The notes under the pieces are model-generated. The model searched no databases. It saw only the letters and a list, made by a program, of their open reading frames with translations, and was not told the DNA's origin. Both the position numbers and the translations under genes were made by a program. A stretch of DNA of 10,300 bases from Crocinitomicaceae bacterium (GTDB taxonomy: Bacteria > Bacteroidota > Bacteroidia > Flavobacteriales_D > Crocinitomicaceae): positions 1 to 10,300 of the forward strand of contig JAURHO010000054.1 of assembly GCA_030833265.1 (NCBI GenBank), given 5' to 3'. Positions 1 through 6,417 of the stretch are shown piece by piece. Within the stretch, counting starts at the first letter, position 1. Every line of letters starts with the position of its first letter.

Positions 1-126
1 TTCGGCAGCCATGAGCATTTGCTCGCGGGTGTCGCGTCTGATGAGTATGGCAGAGGATCCTTGTGATTTAACTTCGATATAGAATCCGTTTCTTAAACGA
101 GCGGGTTTTGTTGGTGGTCTTCCCAT
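1..126 (-). CDS. Small uncharacterised protein, C-terminal part cut off by the window edge
   Basis: An open frame on the minus strand starts at ATG 126-124 and stays open to the window edge, giving 42 residues. It begins MGRPPTKPARLRNGFYIEV and continues with a basic IRRDTREQM stretch. The start is rich in Pro, Arg and Lys, followed by what looks like a short beta-type segment and then a helix. From memory this resembles a family of short, uncharacterised Bacteroidota proteins that open with M(A/G)RPP..P..L..GFYIEV, but I could not check this. The basic composition would fit nucleic-acid binding, which is a guess. It diverges from the ABC-F gene across a 119-base gap. The absence of stops over 42 codons is weak evidence alone; the protein-like composition raises it. 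Confidence 0.55.
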   Translation of the reverse strand, partial: MGRPPTKPARLRNGFYIEVKSQGSSAILIRRDTREQMLMAAE

Positions 127-245
127 TATTAATTTGGTTAAAGTTTGATAAGAGTTGACAATATAACTATTAATTTGGACAATTGTTGTGTTTTTGTCAA
201 AAATCATGCCTAATTCAATTCGAGGCAAAGCACTAACTTTGCGGC
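127..245. other. AT-rich divergent intergenic region
   Basis: This 119-base gap lies between the left-edge minus-strand gene and the ABC-F gene. It holds an 11-base direct repeat, TATTAATTTGG, at 127-137 and 168-178. It also holds a 7-base inverted repeat, TTGACAA at 155-161 with TTGTCAA at 194-200, and the small palindrome ACAATTGT at 179-186 between its arms. The ABC-F promoter box is at its right end. I see no clear TAnnTTTG box for the left-edge gene and no RNA gene. The repeats are short enough to be chance in AT-rich DNA. Confidence 0.4.
234..241 (+). promoter_or_regulatory. Bacteroidota -7 box (TAACTTTG) of the ABC-F gene
   Basis: TAACTTTG matches the TAnnTTTG element known for the primary sigma factor of Bacteroides and Flavobacterium. 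It is followed by CGGC and then the ATG at 246. Transcription should start a few bases after the box, so the transcript would begin at or next to the start codon. No convincing -33 TTTG box is visible at the expected distance. Confidence 0.65.
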
Positions 246-2180
246 ATGATTCAGTTAGACCGTCTTGGATATTTTTTACCTCAAGGGCATTTGTTTGCCA
301 ACGTTAACCTTCAAATTAATAAAGGCGACAAAGTCGGATTAGTTGGAAAGAACGGCGCTGGAAAGTCCACCCTACTGCGCATTCTATCTGGTAAAATTCA
401 AGCAACAGAAGGTCAAATTCATCACCCTAAGAATTTGAAATTTGGCTTTCTTACCCAAGACATTCATATAGATGTCCAAAAAAGTGTTTATGACTTTTTG
501 TTTTATTCAAATGAATTACTCAATCAAATAAGACAGCGCCTCGATGAGATCAATGAACAACTCATTACACGCACTGACTACGAATCTGAGAGTTATTTGG
601 CTTTACTCGATGAACTCAATGAACTCAATCACAGTTTCAATGTACACGATGGCTATCAATGGGAAGAAAAAATCAAGGCTACTCTCGAAGGACTCGGATT
701 TTCAGAACTTGATCAACAGAAAAACATTGCGCAATGCTCAGGGGGCTGGAAAATGCGTGCTGAACTTGCGAGAATCTTGGTCAATCAGCCAGATATTTTA
801 CTACTCGATGAACCTACCAACCACCTCGATATATTATCGATTAGTTGGTTAGAAACATATTTGCAACGCTTTGATGGTGCTGTCATATTGATTTCTCACG
901 ACCGTTTATTCTTAGATAATGTTACGACGAGAACTTTAGAAATCTCGAGGCAACAAATTTTCGACTTCCCTTATCCTTATACGAAATACAAGGAACTGCG
1001 GGCTGAAGAGCTTGAGCGACTAGAACATGCCAAAAAGCAACAAGACAAAGACATCAAGCACGCCGAAGAACTCATCGAGAAATTTCGCGCCAAGAAAAAC
1101 AAGGCAGCCTTTGCACAATCGTTGATCAAGAAACTTGAGAAAACCGATCGCATTGAAATAGAAAAAGATCAAGTTGCAAGACTAAAATTACGCTTCCCAT
1201 TGGCGGTTCAACCAGGGAAATGGGTGTTAGAAGTGGCGCAATTAGGTAAAAAATATGACGAGCGCCAGCTTTTTAAAGAAGTCTCTATCACAGTAGGGCG
1301 CGGAGAAAAGATTGCCTTGCTTGGCCCCAATGGCGTTGGAAAGTCAACACTTTTAAAAGCCATCATGGGTACGATTGAGCACGAAGGAACCGTCGCACTC
1401 GGACACAATGTCAGTATCTCCTATTTTGCCCAAGATCAGGCAGAAAAGCTCGACCCGAAGCTCAGTATTTTTGAAACCGTAGATCAGATTGCCAAAGGAG
1501 ATTTACGCAAAGACTTGCGCAGTATCCTCGGGGCCTTCCTCTTCTCTGGGGAAGATGTCGATAAAAAAGTAGCCGTACTTTCTGGAGGAGAACGAACGCG
1601 CTTGGCGCTGTGCTGCCTGCTCTTGAGTCCATCTAATTTCCTAATTCTTGATGAACCTACCAACCACCTTGATTTACAAAGCAAGGAAGTGCTGAAAGAA
1701 GCGCTGTCCCATTACGAGGGGACTTTTATTATTGTATCGCATGACCGCGAATTTGTCGATGGCCTAAGTAATCGGATTTGGGACATCGAAAATCAGCAGA
1801 TCCTGATACACCACTTTAATTTACAAGAATATCTGGACTACAAAATGCAGAAAAATGTAAGTCCGTCAGGTAATAAAGAAAAGGAACAGGCAAAAAACAC
1901 AAACAAGAAAGAACCCGAAACGCCTATCAATTCAACACCAATAAAACCAAAATTTGACAAGGCCAAACAGAAATTGGAACGCGAAATCAGTAACCTCGAG
2001 CAACAAATTGAGCAGCAAGAGCGTTTATTGACTGAAATTGAAAACGAATTGGGCGAACTTGACTACGAAGACAAGCAACGCTACAATCAGGTTTTAAATC
2101 GTTACGAAACAGAAAAAGCTAATTTGGAGGCGCGCTACCAACAATGGGAGCTCAAACAAAATGAGCTTTTAGAAGCGTAA
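246..2180 (+). CDS. ABC-F family ATPase, YheS/YdiF type, ribosome-associated
   Basis: This is a 644-residue protein with two ABC ATPase domains and no membrane segments, as in ABC-F proteins, which act on the ribosome and are not transporters. The first domain has Walker A GKNGAGKST at residues 34-42, the signature SGGWKMR at about 165 and Walker B LLLDEPTNHLD with catalytic E189. The second has GPNGVGKST at about 360, SGGERTR at about 446 and DEPTNHLD with E470. Between them is the charged helical linker (about 250-320) that reaches toward the ribosomal P site in ABC-F factors. Residues 570-644 form a Glu/Gln-rich coiled coil typical of the C-terminal extension. SGGWKMR resembles E. coli YheS (SGGWRMR). 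Both ATPase sites look intact. The exact subfamily is inferred; nothing points to antibiotic resistance. It heads a run with the lipoprotein and ferredoxin genes. Confidence 0.95.
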   Translation: MIQLDRLGYFLPQGHLFANVNLQINKGDKVGLVGKNGAGKSTLLRILSGKIQATEGQIHHPKNLKFGFLTQDIHIDVQKSVYDFLFYSNELLNQIRQRLDEINEQLITRTDYESESYLALLDELNELNHSFNVHDGYQWEEKIKATLEGLGFSELDQQKNIAQCSGGWKMRAELARILVNQPDILLLDEPTNHLDILSISWLETYLQRFDGAVILISHDRLFLDNVTTRTLEISRQQIFDFPYPYTKYKELRAEELERLEHAKKQQDKDIKHAEELIEKFRAKKNKAAFAQSLIKKLEKTDRIEIEKDQVARLKLRFPLAVQPGKWVLEVAQLGKKYDERQLFKEVSITVGRGEKIALLGPNGVGKSTLLKAIMGTIEHEGTVALGHNVSISYFAQDQAEKLDPKLSIFETVDQIAKGDLRKDLRSILGAFLFSGEDVDKKVAVLSGGERTRLALCCLLLSPSNFLILDEPTNHLDLQSKEVLKEALSHYEGTFIIVSHDREFVDGLSNRIWDIENQQILIHHFNLQEYLDYKMQKNVSPSGNKEKEQAKNTNKKEPETPINSTPIKPKFDKAKQKLEREISNLEQQIEQQERLLTEIENELGELDYEDKQRYNQVLNRYETEKANLEARYQQWELKQNELLEA

Positions 2181-2187
2181 AAACTTT

Positions 2188-2195
2188 TAATTTTA
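2188..2195 (+). promoter_or_regulatory. Possible -7 box (TAATTTTA) before the lipoprotein gene
   Basis: TAATTTTA differs from TAnnTTTG only in the last base. It is followed by ACAC and then the GTG at 2200, the same four-base spacing as at 234, 4013 and 9235. It lies in the 19-base gap after the ABC-F gene and could give the lipoprotein and ferredoxin their own transcript. The match is imperfect and the sequence is AT-rich, so it could be chance. Confidence 0.4.
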
Positions 2196-2199
2196 ACAC

Positions 2200-2625
2200 G
2201 TGAAGACACTTGTATTTTTACTCTTGGGTTTACTTTTGCTCTCTGCGAAGTGCAAGCAGCAAAATCAAAATCCGGTGCCTTTTGTTCCTGTCGATGTAAC
2301 GATAGATATTCAACTACCAAGCTACAGTGACCTGCAAGGTGTTGGTGGCTGGACCTACATCAACGGTGGCTCACGTGGCATCATTGTTTACCGACGCGGC
2401 ATTGATGATTTCGTAGCATTTGATCGACATTCACCCGCAGACCCTGATGGCACTTGTACGACACCCTTATTTCCAGAAGCTCAAAACTTCTTGCAATTAA
2501 AAGACACCTGTAATAACGCTGTTTTCTCTTTGTATGATGGCTCTCCGGTCAGCAACTGCATCTATGGTTTGAGACAATATGCAACCCAATTTAACGGCAA
2601 TAACTTATTAAGAATTTACAACTAA
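2200..2625 (+). CDS. Small lipoprotein with degenerate Rieske-like fold, no complete cluster ligand set
   Basis: This 141-residue protein starts at GTG. Residues 1-17 are a signal peptide with a Leu-rich core, followed by C18, so it is probably an envelope lipoprotein. The lipobox is odd: S15-A16-K17-C18 has Lys just before the Cys, where Gly, Ala or Ser is usual. The body ends with a pattern like the second half of a Rieske domain (C104, F109, then YDGSPV, a hydrophobic strand and NGNNLLRI). A Rieske centre needs C-x-H and C-x2-H. Here the first site reads FDRHSPADP with no Cys, and the second reads CNNAVF with no His. It therefore probably binds no 2Fe-2S cluster. Cysteines C86, C104 and C120 remain. 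The fold is inferred from memory of similar Bacteroidota proteins and the function is unknown. It sits one base before the ferredoxin gene and is probably cotranscribed with it. Confidence 0.75.
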   Translation: MKTLVFLLLGLLLLSAKCKQQNQNPVPFVPVDVTIDIQLPSYSDLQGVGGWTYINGGSRGIIVYRRGIDDFVAFDRHSPADPDGTCTTPLFPEAQNFLQLKDTCNNAVFSLYDGSPVSNCIYGLRQYATQFNGNNLLRIYN

Positions 2626-2626
2626 C

Positions 2627-2950
2627 ATGGCAGATATCAAAGTAACCATCATCGACCGCGAAGGACAAGAACACGTATTAGAAGGCCCTACAGACATGAA
2701 CATGAACATTATGGAATTGTGTAAAGCCTATGAACTACCTGTAAAAGGCGAATGCGGTGGCATGGCGATGTGCGCCACTTGTCAATGTTATTTAGAATCT
2801 GAAACAGACTTGCCCGAACAAAGTGATGCAGAACTCGATATGCTTGATCAAGCGTTTTTTGTTAAAGGCAATAGTCGTTTGGGTTGCCAAATTCAACTCG
2901 ATGAAAGCATCGACGGTATCGTCTTGAGACTCGCGCCGGAACAAGACTAA
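2627..2950 (+). CDS. 2Fe-2S ferredoxin, adrenodoxin type
   Basis: This 107-residue cytoplasmic electron carrier has the four cluster cysteines of vertebrate-adrenodoxin/bacterial Fdx-type ferredoxins: C43, C49 and C52 in ECGGMAMCATC (C-x5-C-x2-C), plus C87 in RLGCQI. Length and fold order (N-terminal beta strands, IMELCKAYELP helix, cluster loop, acidic helix around 62-75, final strand) fit the family. The acidic stretch after the cluster loop is the usual partner-docking face. The family passes single electrons from a reductase to cytochrome P450s or to Fe-S cluster assembly. No partner is in the window, so the pathway is open. The start is ATG one base after the lipoprotein stop, which points to translational coupling. 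The stop codon overlaps that of the convergent msrBA gene. Confidence 0.93.
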   Translation: MADIKVTIIDREGQEHVLEGPTDMNMNIMELCKAYELPVKGECGGMAMCATCQCYLESETDLPEQSDAELDMLDQAFFVKGNSRLGCQIQLDESIDGIVLRLAPEQD

Positions 2951-3972
2951 TTGAGTCTTGCAGCAAAAACCTTTCTAAATTTCTCGACCTTAGGGCGAAC
3001 TACCGCCTGACAATAAGGGTTTCCAGGATTATTCTCAAAGTAGTTGTGGTGGTAATCTTCTGCCTCAAAATAATTATTAATCTCTACTATCTGAGTCACG
3101 ATTTTTTGATCCCAAACTTTTTCGGCTTCAAGTTTATTCAAATACTTTAAAGCAAGTGCTTTCTGTTCTTCATTATGATAGAAGATCACAGAACGGTATT
3201 GCGTCCCGATGTCATTGCCCTGACGATTCAGTTGCGTTGGGTCATGTACAAACCAAAAAACTTCTAACAATTCTTCGTAGGAAACTATCTTCGGATCAAA
3301 AACCACTTGAGCCACTTCAGCGTGTCCTGTCTTTCCTGTACAAACTTCTTGATAGGTAGGGTTTTGTTTTTGTCCTCCGGCATAACCAGGCACTACAGAA
3401 ATAACACCTTTCATGTCCTTAAAACAAGCTTCGATGCACCAGAAACATCCGGCGCCAAATGTGGCAGTTTGCGTTGGTGCCGTCATGTTTTTTTCTTTTT
3501 CAGAAGGATTACTTGCCTTACTCGGCTCGAAATTTAATGCGGCCGAATTTACACAATATCTTAAACCTGTGGGCTTCGGGCCATCTTCAAAAACATGTCC
3601 TAAATGTGCTTGACAATTCGCGCATTTGATTTCGGTGCGCACCATGCCATGGGAGCGATCAATTTGCTTACTGACATTTCCATTGACTAATACATCATAA
3701 AAGCTCGGCCACCCAGAACCTGAATCATATTTGGTGTTGCTTTCAAACAAAGGTGCGTCACAAGCTACGCAAATGTAGGTACCCGTCTCGTGGTGATCCC
3801 AGTATTTTCCGGTAAATGGCCTTTCTGTACCGCCATTGACGACATAACAAACATTTTCTGGCAAAGCCCTTCCATTGAAAGAATTGGTGTTCTGCGCATC
3901 TTTTTCTTTGTCTCCTTCTTGCCCGCAGGCGTTTAAACTGAATAGCATAAATAGATAAACTAAGTATTTCAT
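2947..3972 (-). CDS. msrBA: Bifunctional methionine sulfoxide reductase MsrB-MsrA, exported lipoprotein
   Basis: This is a 341-residue fusion that reduces both methionine-S-sulfoxide (MsrA) and methionine-R-sulfoxide (MsrB). The N-terminus is a lipoprotein signal peptide ending LNAC, with lipidated C16, which places it in the envelope. The MsrB domain covers about 35-150, with zinc ligands C68/C71 and C117/C120, and RYCVNSAALNF with catalytic C140. A charged linker (about 150-165) leads to the MsrA domain (about 168-341) with GCFWC, catalytic C176. The order B then A is the reverse of the common MsrA-MsrB fusion. Both active sites look complete. An envelope Msr needs reducing power from a thioredoxin-like relay, which is not in the window. 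An ATG at codon 163 (3486-3484) sits exactly at the domain border. The gene diverges from the MFS exporter across 52 bases. Confidence 0.95.
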   Translation of the reverse strand: MKYLVYLFMLFSLNACGQEGDKEKDAQNTNSFNGRALPENVCYVVNGGTERPFTGKYWDHHETGTYICVACDAPLFESNTKYDSGSGWPSFYDVLVNGNVSKQIDRSHGMVRTEIKCANCQAHLGHVFEDGPKPTGLRYCVNSAALNFEPSKASNPSEKEKNMTAPTQTATFGAGCFWCIEACFKDMKGVISVVPGYAGGQKQNPTYQEVCTGKTGHAEVAQVVFDPKIVSYEELLEVFWFVHDPTQLNRQGNDIGTQYRSVIFYHNEEQKALALKYLNKLEAEKVWDQKIVTQIVEINNYFEAEDYHHNYFENNPGNPYCQAVVRPKVEKFRKVFAARLN

Positions 3973-4012
3973 GAAAAGATAACAAAAAAGAACCCTAATG
4001 GTTTAATCCGAC

Positions 4013-4020
4013 TAATTTTG
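4013..4020 (+). promoter_or_regulatory. Bacteroidota -7 box (TAATTTTG) of the MFS gene
   Basis: TAATTTTG matches TAnnTTTG fully and is followed by CGGC and the GTG at 4025. Box class, spacer sequence and distance are the same as for the ABC-F gene at 234-248. The predicted transcript is leaderless, beginning at or beside the GTG, which supports GTG 4025 as the start. Confidence 0.65.
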
Positions 4021-4024
4021 CGGC

Positions 4025-5239
4025 GTGATTAAATCCTATCCCAAAGATTTCTGGCTACTGAGCGCAAGCATGTTTTGCTTTATGTTGAGCTTCAATTTGA
4101 TTTTACCAGAAATGAATCAGTTTATCAGTGACTTAGGTGGAGCTGCGTTTAAAGGAAGTATCATCTTCCTGTTTTCAATTGCAGCAGGTATCTCTAGACC
4201 TTTTGCTGGAAAGTTAGCCGATGTCATTGGAAGAAAGCGCACCATGAACATCGGTTTGGGTATCACTATTCTAGTGAGCTTGGCTTATCCGTTTACAAGA
4301 ACCATTGGGCTTTTGTTTGCGCTGAGATTTATACATGGCCTGAGTGCAGGTTTTAGTCCGACAAGTCCTACTGCTTTATTGACTGATTTATTGCCGTCTA
4401 AGCGCCGTGGTGCCGCTATGGGCATTTGGGGAACTGCAATTTCTCTCGGCATTGGCGTCGGACAATCTTTAGGATCTTTGATCTTTAGCTACAGCAATTA
4501 CGACACGCTCTTTTTAAGTGCAGCAGCTTTCGGTTTTATAGCAGTCATTTTTAGTGCATTTATCAAAGAAACACTCCCTGAAAAACAAGCCTTTAGTTGG
4601 TCTTTGCTTCGTTTAAAGACCGCAGATGTCATTGAAAAGCCTGTAAAACCAGCCGCGCTGATTATGTTTCTAACAGCCATCAGTTCAGGCGTCATATTTG
4701 TACTTACCCCAGATGTTTCTGCCTACTTAAATATTGAAAACAAAGGCTATTTCTTCGGGATTTACGTCTTAACAACTATCATTATGCGTTTGTTTTTCTC
4801 CTCGTTATCTGACCGCATAGGCCGAGAGCAAACACTTTTTATCGGTTGTATTTTTCTGATCACCAGCATGATACTCTTGGCACTCGCCGAAACGCAATTA
4901 AGCTATACCATTGCTGCGGGCGTATTTGGATTGGCAACAGGAGTTTCGAGTCCTACCCTTTTTGCGTGGACAGCAGATTTGAGCTTACCTGAGCGCCGAG
5001 GAACTGGTTCTGGCACGATGTTCATTGCACTTGAAGCAGGAATTTTGTTTGGTTCCGGAATGACGTTTATTTTCTATAACAATACCCTACAAAGCGCCCA
5101 ACTGATCTTTTACATAGCCGCCGCTTTTGCACTTATGGCATTACTTACACTCGTGTTTCAACTCAGAAGAAAACGGCTTAATGGTGTTGATTCAGATAGC
5201 GCCTCACTAAATAATGCCCCAAATAAATCAAGGGTGTAA
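4025..5239 (+). CDS. Major facilitator superfamily transporter, drug-exporter-like
   Basis: This is a 404-residue, strongly hydrophobic protein of about 12 membrane segments, the usual MFS size. The family motif A between segments 2 and 3 is clear at residues 62-72 (GKLADVIGRKR), and its half-copy in the second six-helix bundle is SDRIGRE at about 262. The loop SKRRGAAMGIWG matches the region after segment 4 in proton-driven exporters, and LPERRGTGSG is its counterpart in the C-terminal half. This pattern is common in drug/H+ antiporters, but the substrate cannot be read from sequence. GTG is taken as the start because a promoter box ends four bases before it. The last 20 or so residues, after segment 12, are polar and are encoded opposite the end of the convergent YhhQ-type gene. 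Confidence 0.9.
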   Translation: MIKSYPKDFWLLSASMFCFMLSFNLILPEMNQFISDLGGAAFKGSIIFLFSIAAGISRPFAGKLADVIGRKRTMNIGLGITILVSLAYPFTRTIGLLFALRFIHGLSAGFSPTSPTALLTDLLPSKRRGAAMGIWGTAISLGIGVGQSLGSLIFSYSNYDTLFLSAAAFGFIAVIFSAFIKETLPEKQAFSWSLLRLKTADVIEKPVKPAALIMFLTAISSGVIFVLTPDVSAYLNIENKGYFFGIYVLTTIIMRLFFSSLSDRIGREQTLFIGCIFLITSMILLALAETQLSYTIAAGVFGLATGVSSPTLFAWTADLSLPERRGTGSGTMFIALEAGILFGSGMTFIFYNNTLQSAQLIFYIAAAFALMALLTLVFQLRRKRLNGVDSDSASLNNAPNKSRV

Positions 5240-5879
5240 GTAGAATAGCAATCAGCATCTTGAGAATGTAATTGGTTGGCGCCACTTCAAAATAGGTTTC
5301 TAGGGTCATGGCACCTGGCAATACAAAGCCAATATATAAGACAATATAAGAATCGATGAGTTGAGAGATCATCGTGCTTCCGGTACTGCGCAACCAAATG
5401 AATTTATTGCCCGTTCGCTGCTTGATTTTTTCAAATAGAAAAGCATCGAGTAATTGAGATACTAAGAAAGCAACTATACTTCCTACAATTACTGCTTGTG
5501 CTTGTCCAAAAACCAAATTATAGGCAGCATTCGTTGCCAATTTTGAACCTGGAATTTCATGAGCAGGAATGGACATTGAAATACCCACAATTAAAAAACA
5601 ATAAGCAATAAGCGCTGAAGTAATCCAGGAAAGACGCCTAACCGCTTTTTGGCCGTAAAATTCATTCATGAGGTCTGTAAGGAGAAACACAACAGGCCAA
5701 GGCAAAATACCAATGATAGTAATAAAAGGACCAAATTGCTTGCCGAAAAAGTGCCAAGAAAGTGGGATTTGAATGAGTTTGTTACTGATTAATTCAGCAG
5801 TAACTGCATTTGTTATAAATAGGCCTGCCAAGGCTATAAACAACCATTGGCGACGTTCATTGAGTTGCGCTTGATCCAT
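5178..5879 (-). CDS. yhhQ: Queuosine precursor transporter, YhhQ/VUT family
   Basis: This is a 233-residue membrane protein with about six hydrophobic segments. It carries the family hallmarks LLTDLMNEFYG in the middle and STGSTMISQLIDS in the later half, matching the YhhQ family (COG1738, formerly DUF165). E. coli YhhQ imports preQ0/preQ1 for queuosine modification of tRNA wobble guanosines. A TTG at 5885 could extend the frame by two codons, but I chose ATG 5879: the TTG falls inside a perfect TAnnTTTG box at 5883-5890, so that promoter's transcript could not contain it. The final membrane helix and tail (LIYLGHYLVRRYL) are encoded antisense to the MFS gene's tail over 62 bases. The NlpC/P60 gene lies upstream on the same strand with a 17-base gap. 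No queuosine synthesis gene is in the window. Confidence 0.9.
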   Translation of the reverse strand: MDQAQLNERRQWLFIALAGLFITNAVTAELISNKLIQIPLSWHFFGKQFGPFITIIGILPWPVVFLLTDLMNEFYGQKAVRRLSWITSALIAYCFLIVGISMSIPAHEIPGSKLATNAAYNLVFGQAQAVIVGSIVAFLVSQLLDAFLFEKIKQRTGNKFIWLRSTGSTMISQLIDSYIVLYIGFVLPGAMTLETYFEVAPTNYILKMLIAILLTPLIYLGHYLVRRYLNQHH

Positions 5880-5882
5880 GCT

Positions 5883-5890
5883 CAAAAGTA
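5883..5890 (-). promoter_or_regulatory. -7 box (TACTTTTG) deciding the yhhQ start
   Basis: Read on the minus strand, TACTTTTG is a full match to TAnnTTTG. It is followed by AGC and ATG 5879. Spacing is three bases, one shorter than for the plus-strand genes, again predicting a leaderless or nearly leaderless transcript. It lies in the 17-base gap after the NlpC/P60 gene, so yhhQ may be transcribed independently of it. Confidence 0.5.
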
Positions 5891-5896
5891 AGGAAA

Positions 5897-6382
5897 TTAT
5901 GGCGCGCCGTAATCGAGTCTTTTGGTTTTGATGTAGCGCTGAATGTAATACTGAGAAGTTTTAAAATTATCGATGCGCACACCTGTATTGGCGGAATGAA
6001 TGAATTTGATGGCATCAGGTGTAACTTCTACTACCAAAGCCACATGCCCTACGGCGGTTGAATGCACATTGCTTCCTTTGAAAAACATGAGATCCCCGGG
6101 TTGTACATCTGAGAGTTTAACGGTGGTGCCCAATTCAGCTAAACCATAACTTGTGCGTACAAGATCAAAACCGAAATTACCAAAAATATAATTGATAAAA
6201 CCAGAGCAATCAAAACCCGAAGGAGTCGTACCTCCATAGCGATACGGCACCCCTAAAAAACTTTTTGCATAGTTGATAATGGCATCAACTTGCGGGTCAT
6301 TTTTTGGAGTTGGTGTTTGTGCGCTTACCTGATTCTGGAGTTGAAGCAAGAAGAGCAGAAAAAAGATGCGGAGAAATTTCAT
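5897..6382 (-). CDS. Secreted NlpC/P60 cysteine peptidase, probable peptidoglycan endopeptidase
   Basis: This 161-residue protein has a signal peptide with cleavage expected after A21 (QVSA|Q), followed directly by one NlpC/P60 domain. The catalytic Cys is C59 in SGFDCSGF, the catalytic His is H113 in GHVALVVE, and the third polar residue is H129 in FIHSAN. YRYGGTTPSGFDCSG and QPGDLMFF are standard family blocks. Members cut the D-gamma-glutamyl to diaminopimelate bond in cell-wall peptides. There is no SH3 or LysM wall-binding domain, so this is a minimal single-domain enzyme like E. coli Spr/MepS, though with a plain signal peptide and no lipobox. It acts in the periplasm or outside the cell. 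It diverges from the MerR gene, and a palindrome lies on the two start regions. Confidence 0.93.
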   Translation of the reverse strand: MKFLRIFFLLFLLQLQNQVSAQTPTPKNDPQVDAIINYAKSFLGVPYRYGGTTPSGFDCSGFINYIFGNFGFDLVRTSYGLAELGTTVKLSDVQPGDLMFFKGSNVHSTAVGHVALVVEVTPDAIKFIHSANTGVRIDNFKTSQYYIQRYIKTKRLDYGAP

Positions 6383-6398
6383 TTTCTGACGTCTGTTG

Positions 6399-6406
6399 CA
6401 AAAATA
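6399..6406 (-). promoter_or_regulatory. -7 box (TATTTTTG) of the NlpC/P60 gene
   Basis: On the minus strand TATTTTTG fully matches TAnnTTTG and lies 16 bases before ATG 6382, leaving a 5' leader of about ten bases. It overlaps one arm of the 6401-6417 inverted repeat, so a protein bound there would block this promoter. Confidence 0.5.
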
Positions 6407-6417
6407 ATAATTATTTT
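6401..6417. repeat. AT-rich perfect inverted repeat between divergent NlpC/P60 and MerR genes
   Basis: AAAATAAT, one base, then ATTATTTT forms a perfect 8-1-8 inverted repeat. It overlaps the -7 box of the NlpC/P60 gene and a weaker TATTTTCG box (6412-6419) facing the MerR gene. A second small repeat, GAATG-TT-CATTC, follows at 6419-6430. A symmetrical site over divergent promoters next to a regulator gene is a reasonable operator candidate. Low-complexity AT sequence also makes chance palindromes likely. Confidence 0.35.

Noticed and set aside
155..160. TTGACA as a sigma70-type -35 box
   Set aside because: No TATAAT-like box lies about 17 bases downstream, and Bacteroidota primary sigma factors do not use this consensus.
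3307..3613. Overlapping plus-strand open frames of 66-76 codons
   Set aside because: They are antisense shadows of the msrBA linker and MsrA regions; the minus-strand frame carries all known catalytic residues.
3974..3981. TATCTTTT on the minus strand as the msrBA promoter box
   Set aside because: It ends one base before ATG 3972, so transcription would begin inside the first codons and lose the signal-peptide start. The last base also mismatches. The true msrBA promoter is not resolved.
5900..5907. GGCGCGCC palindrome
   Set aside because: It lies within the last codons of the NlpC/P60 gene and is explained by coding; nothing suggests a site.
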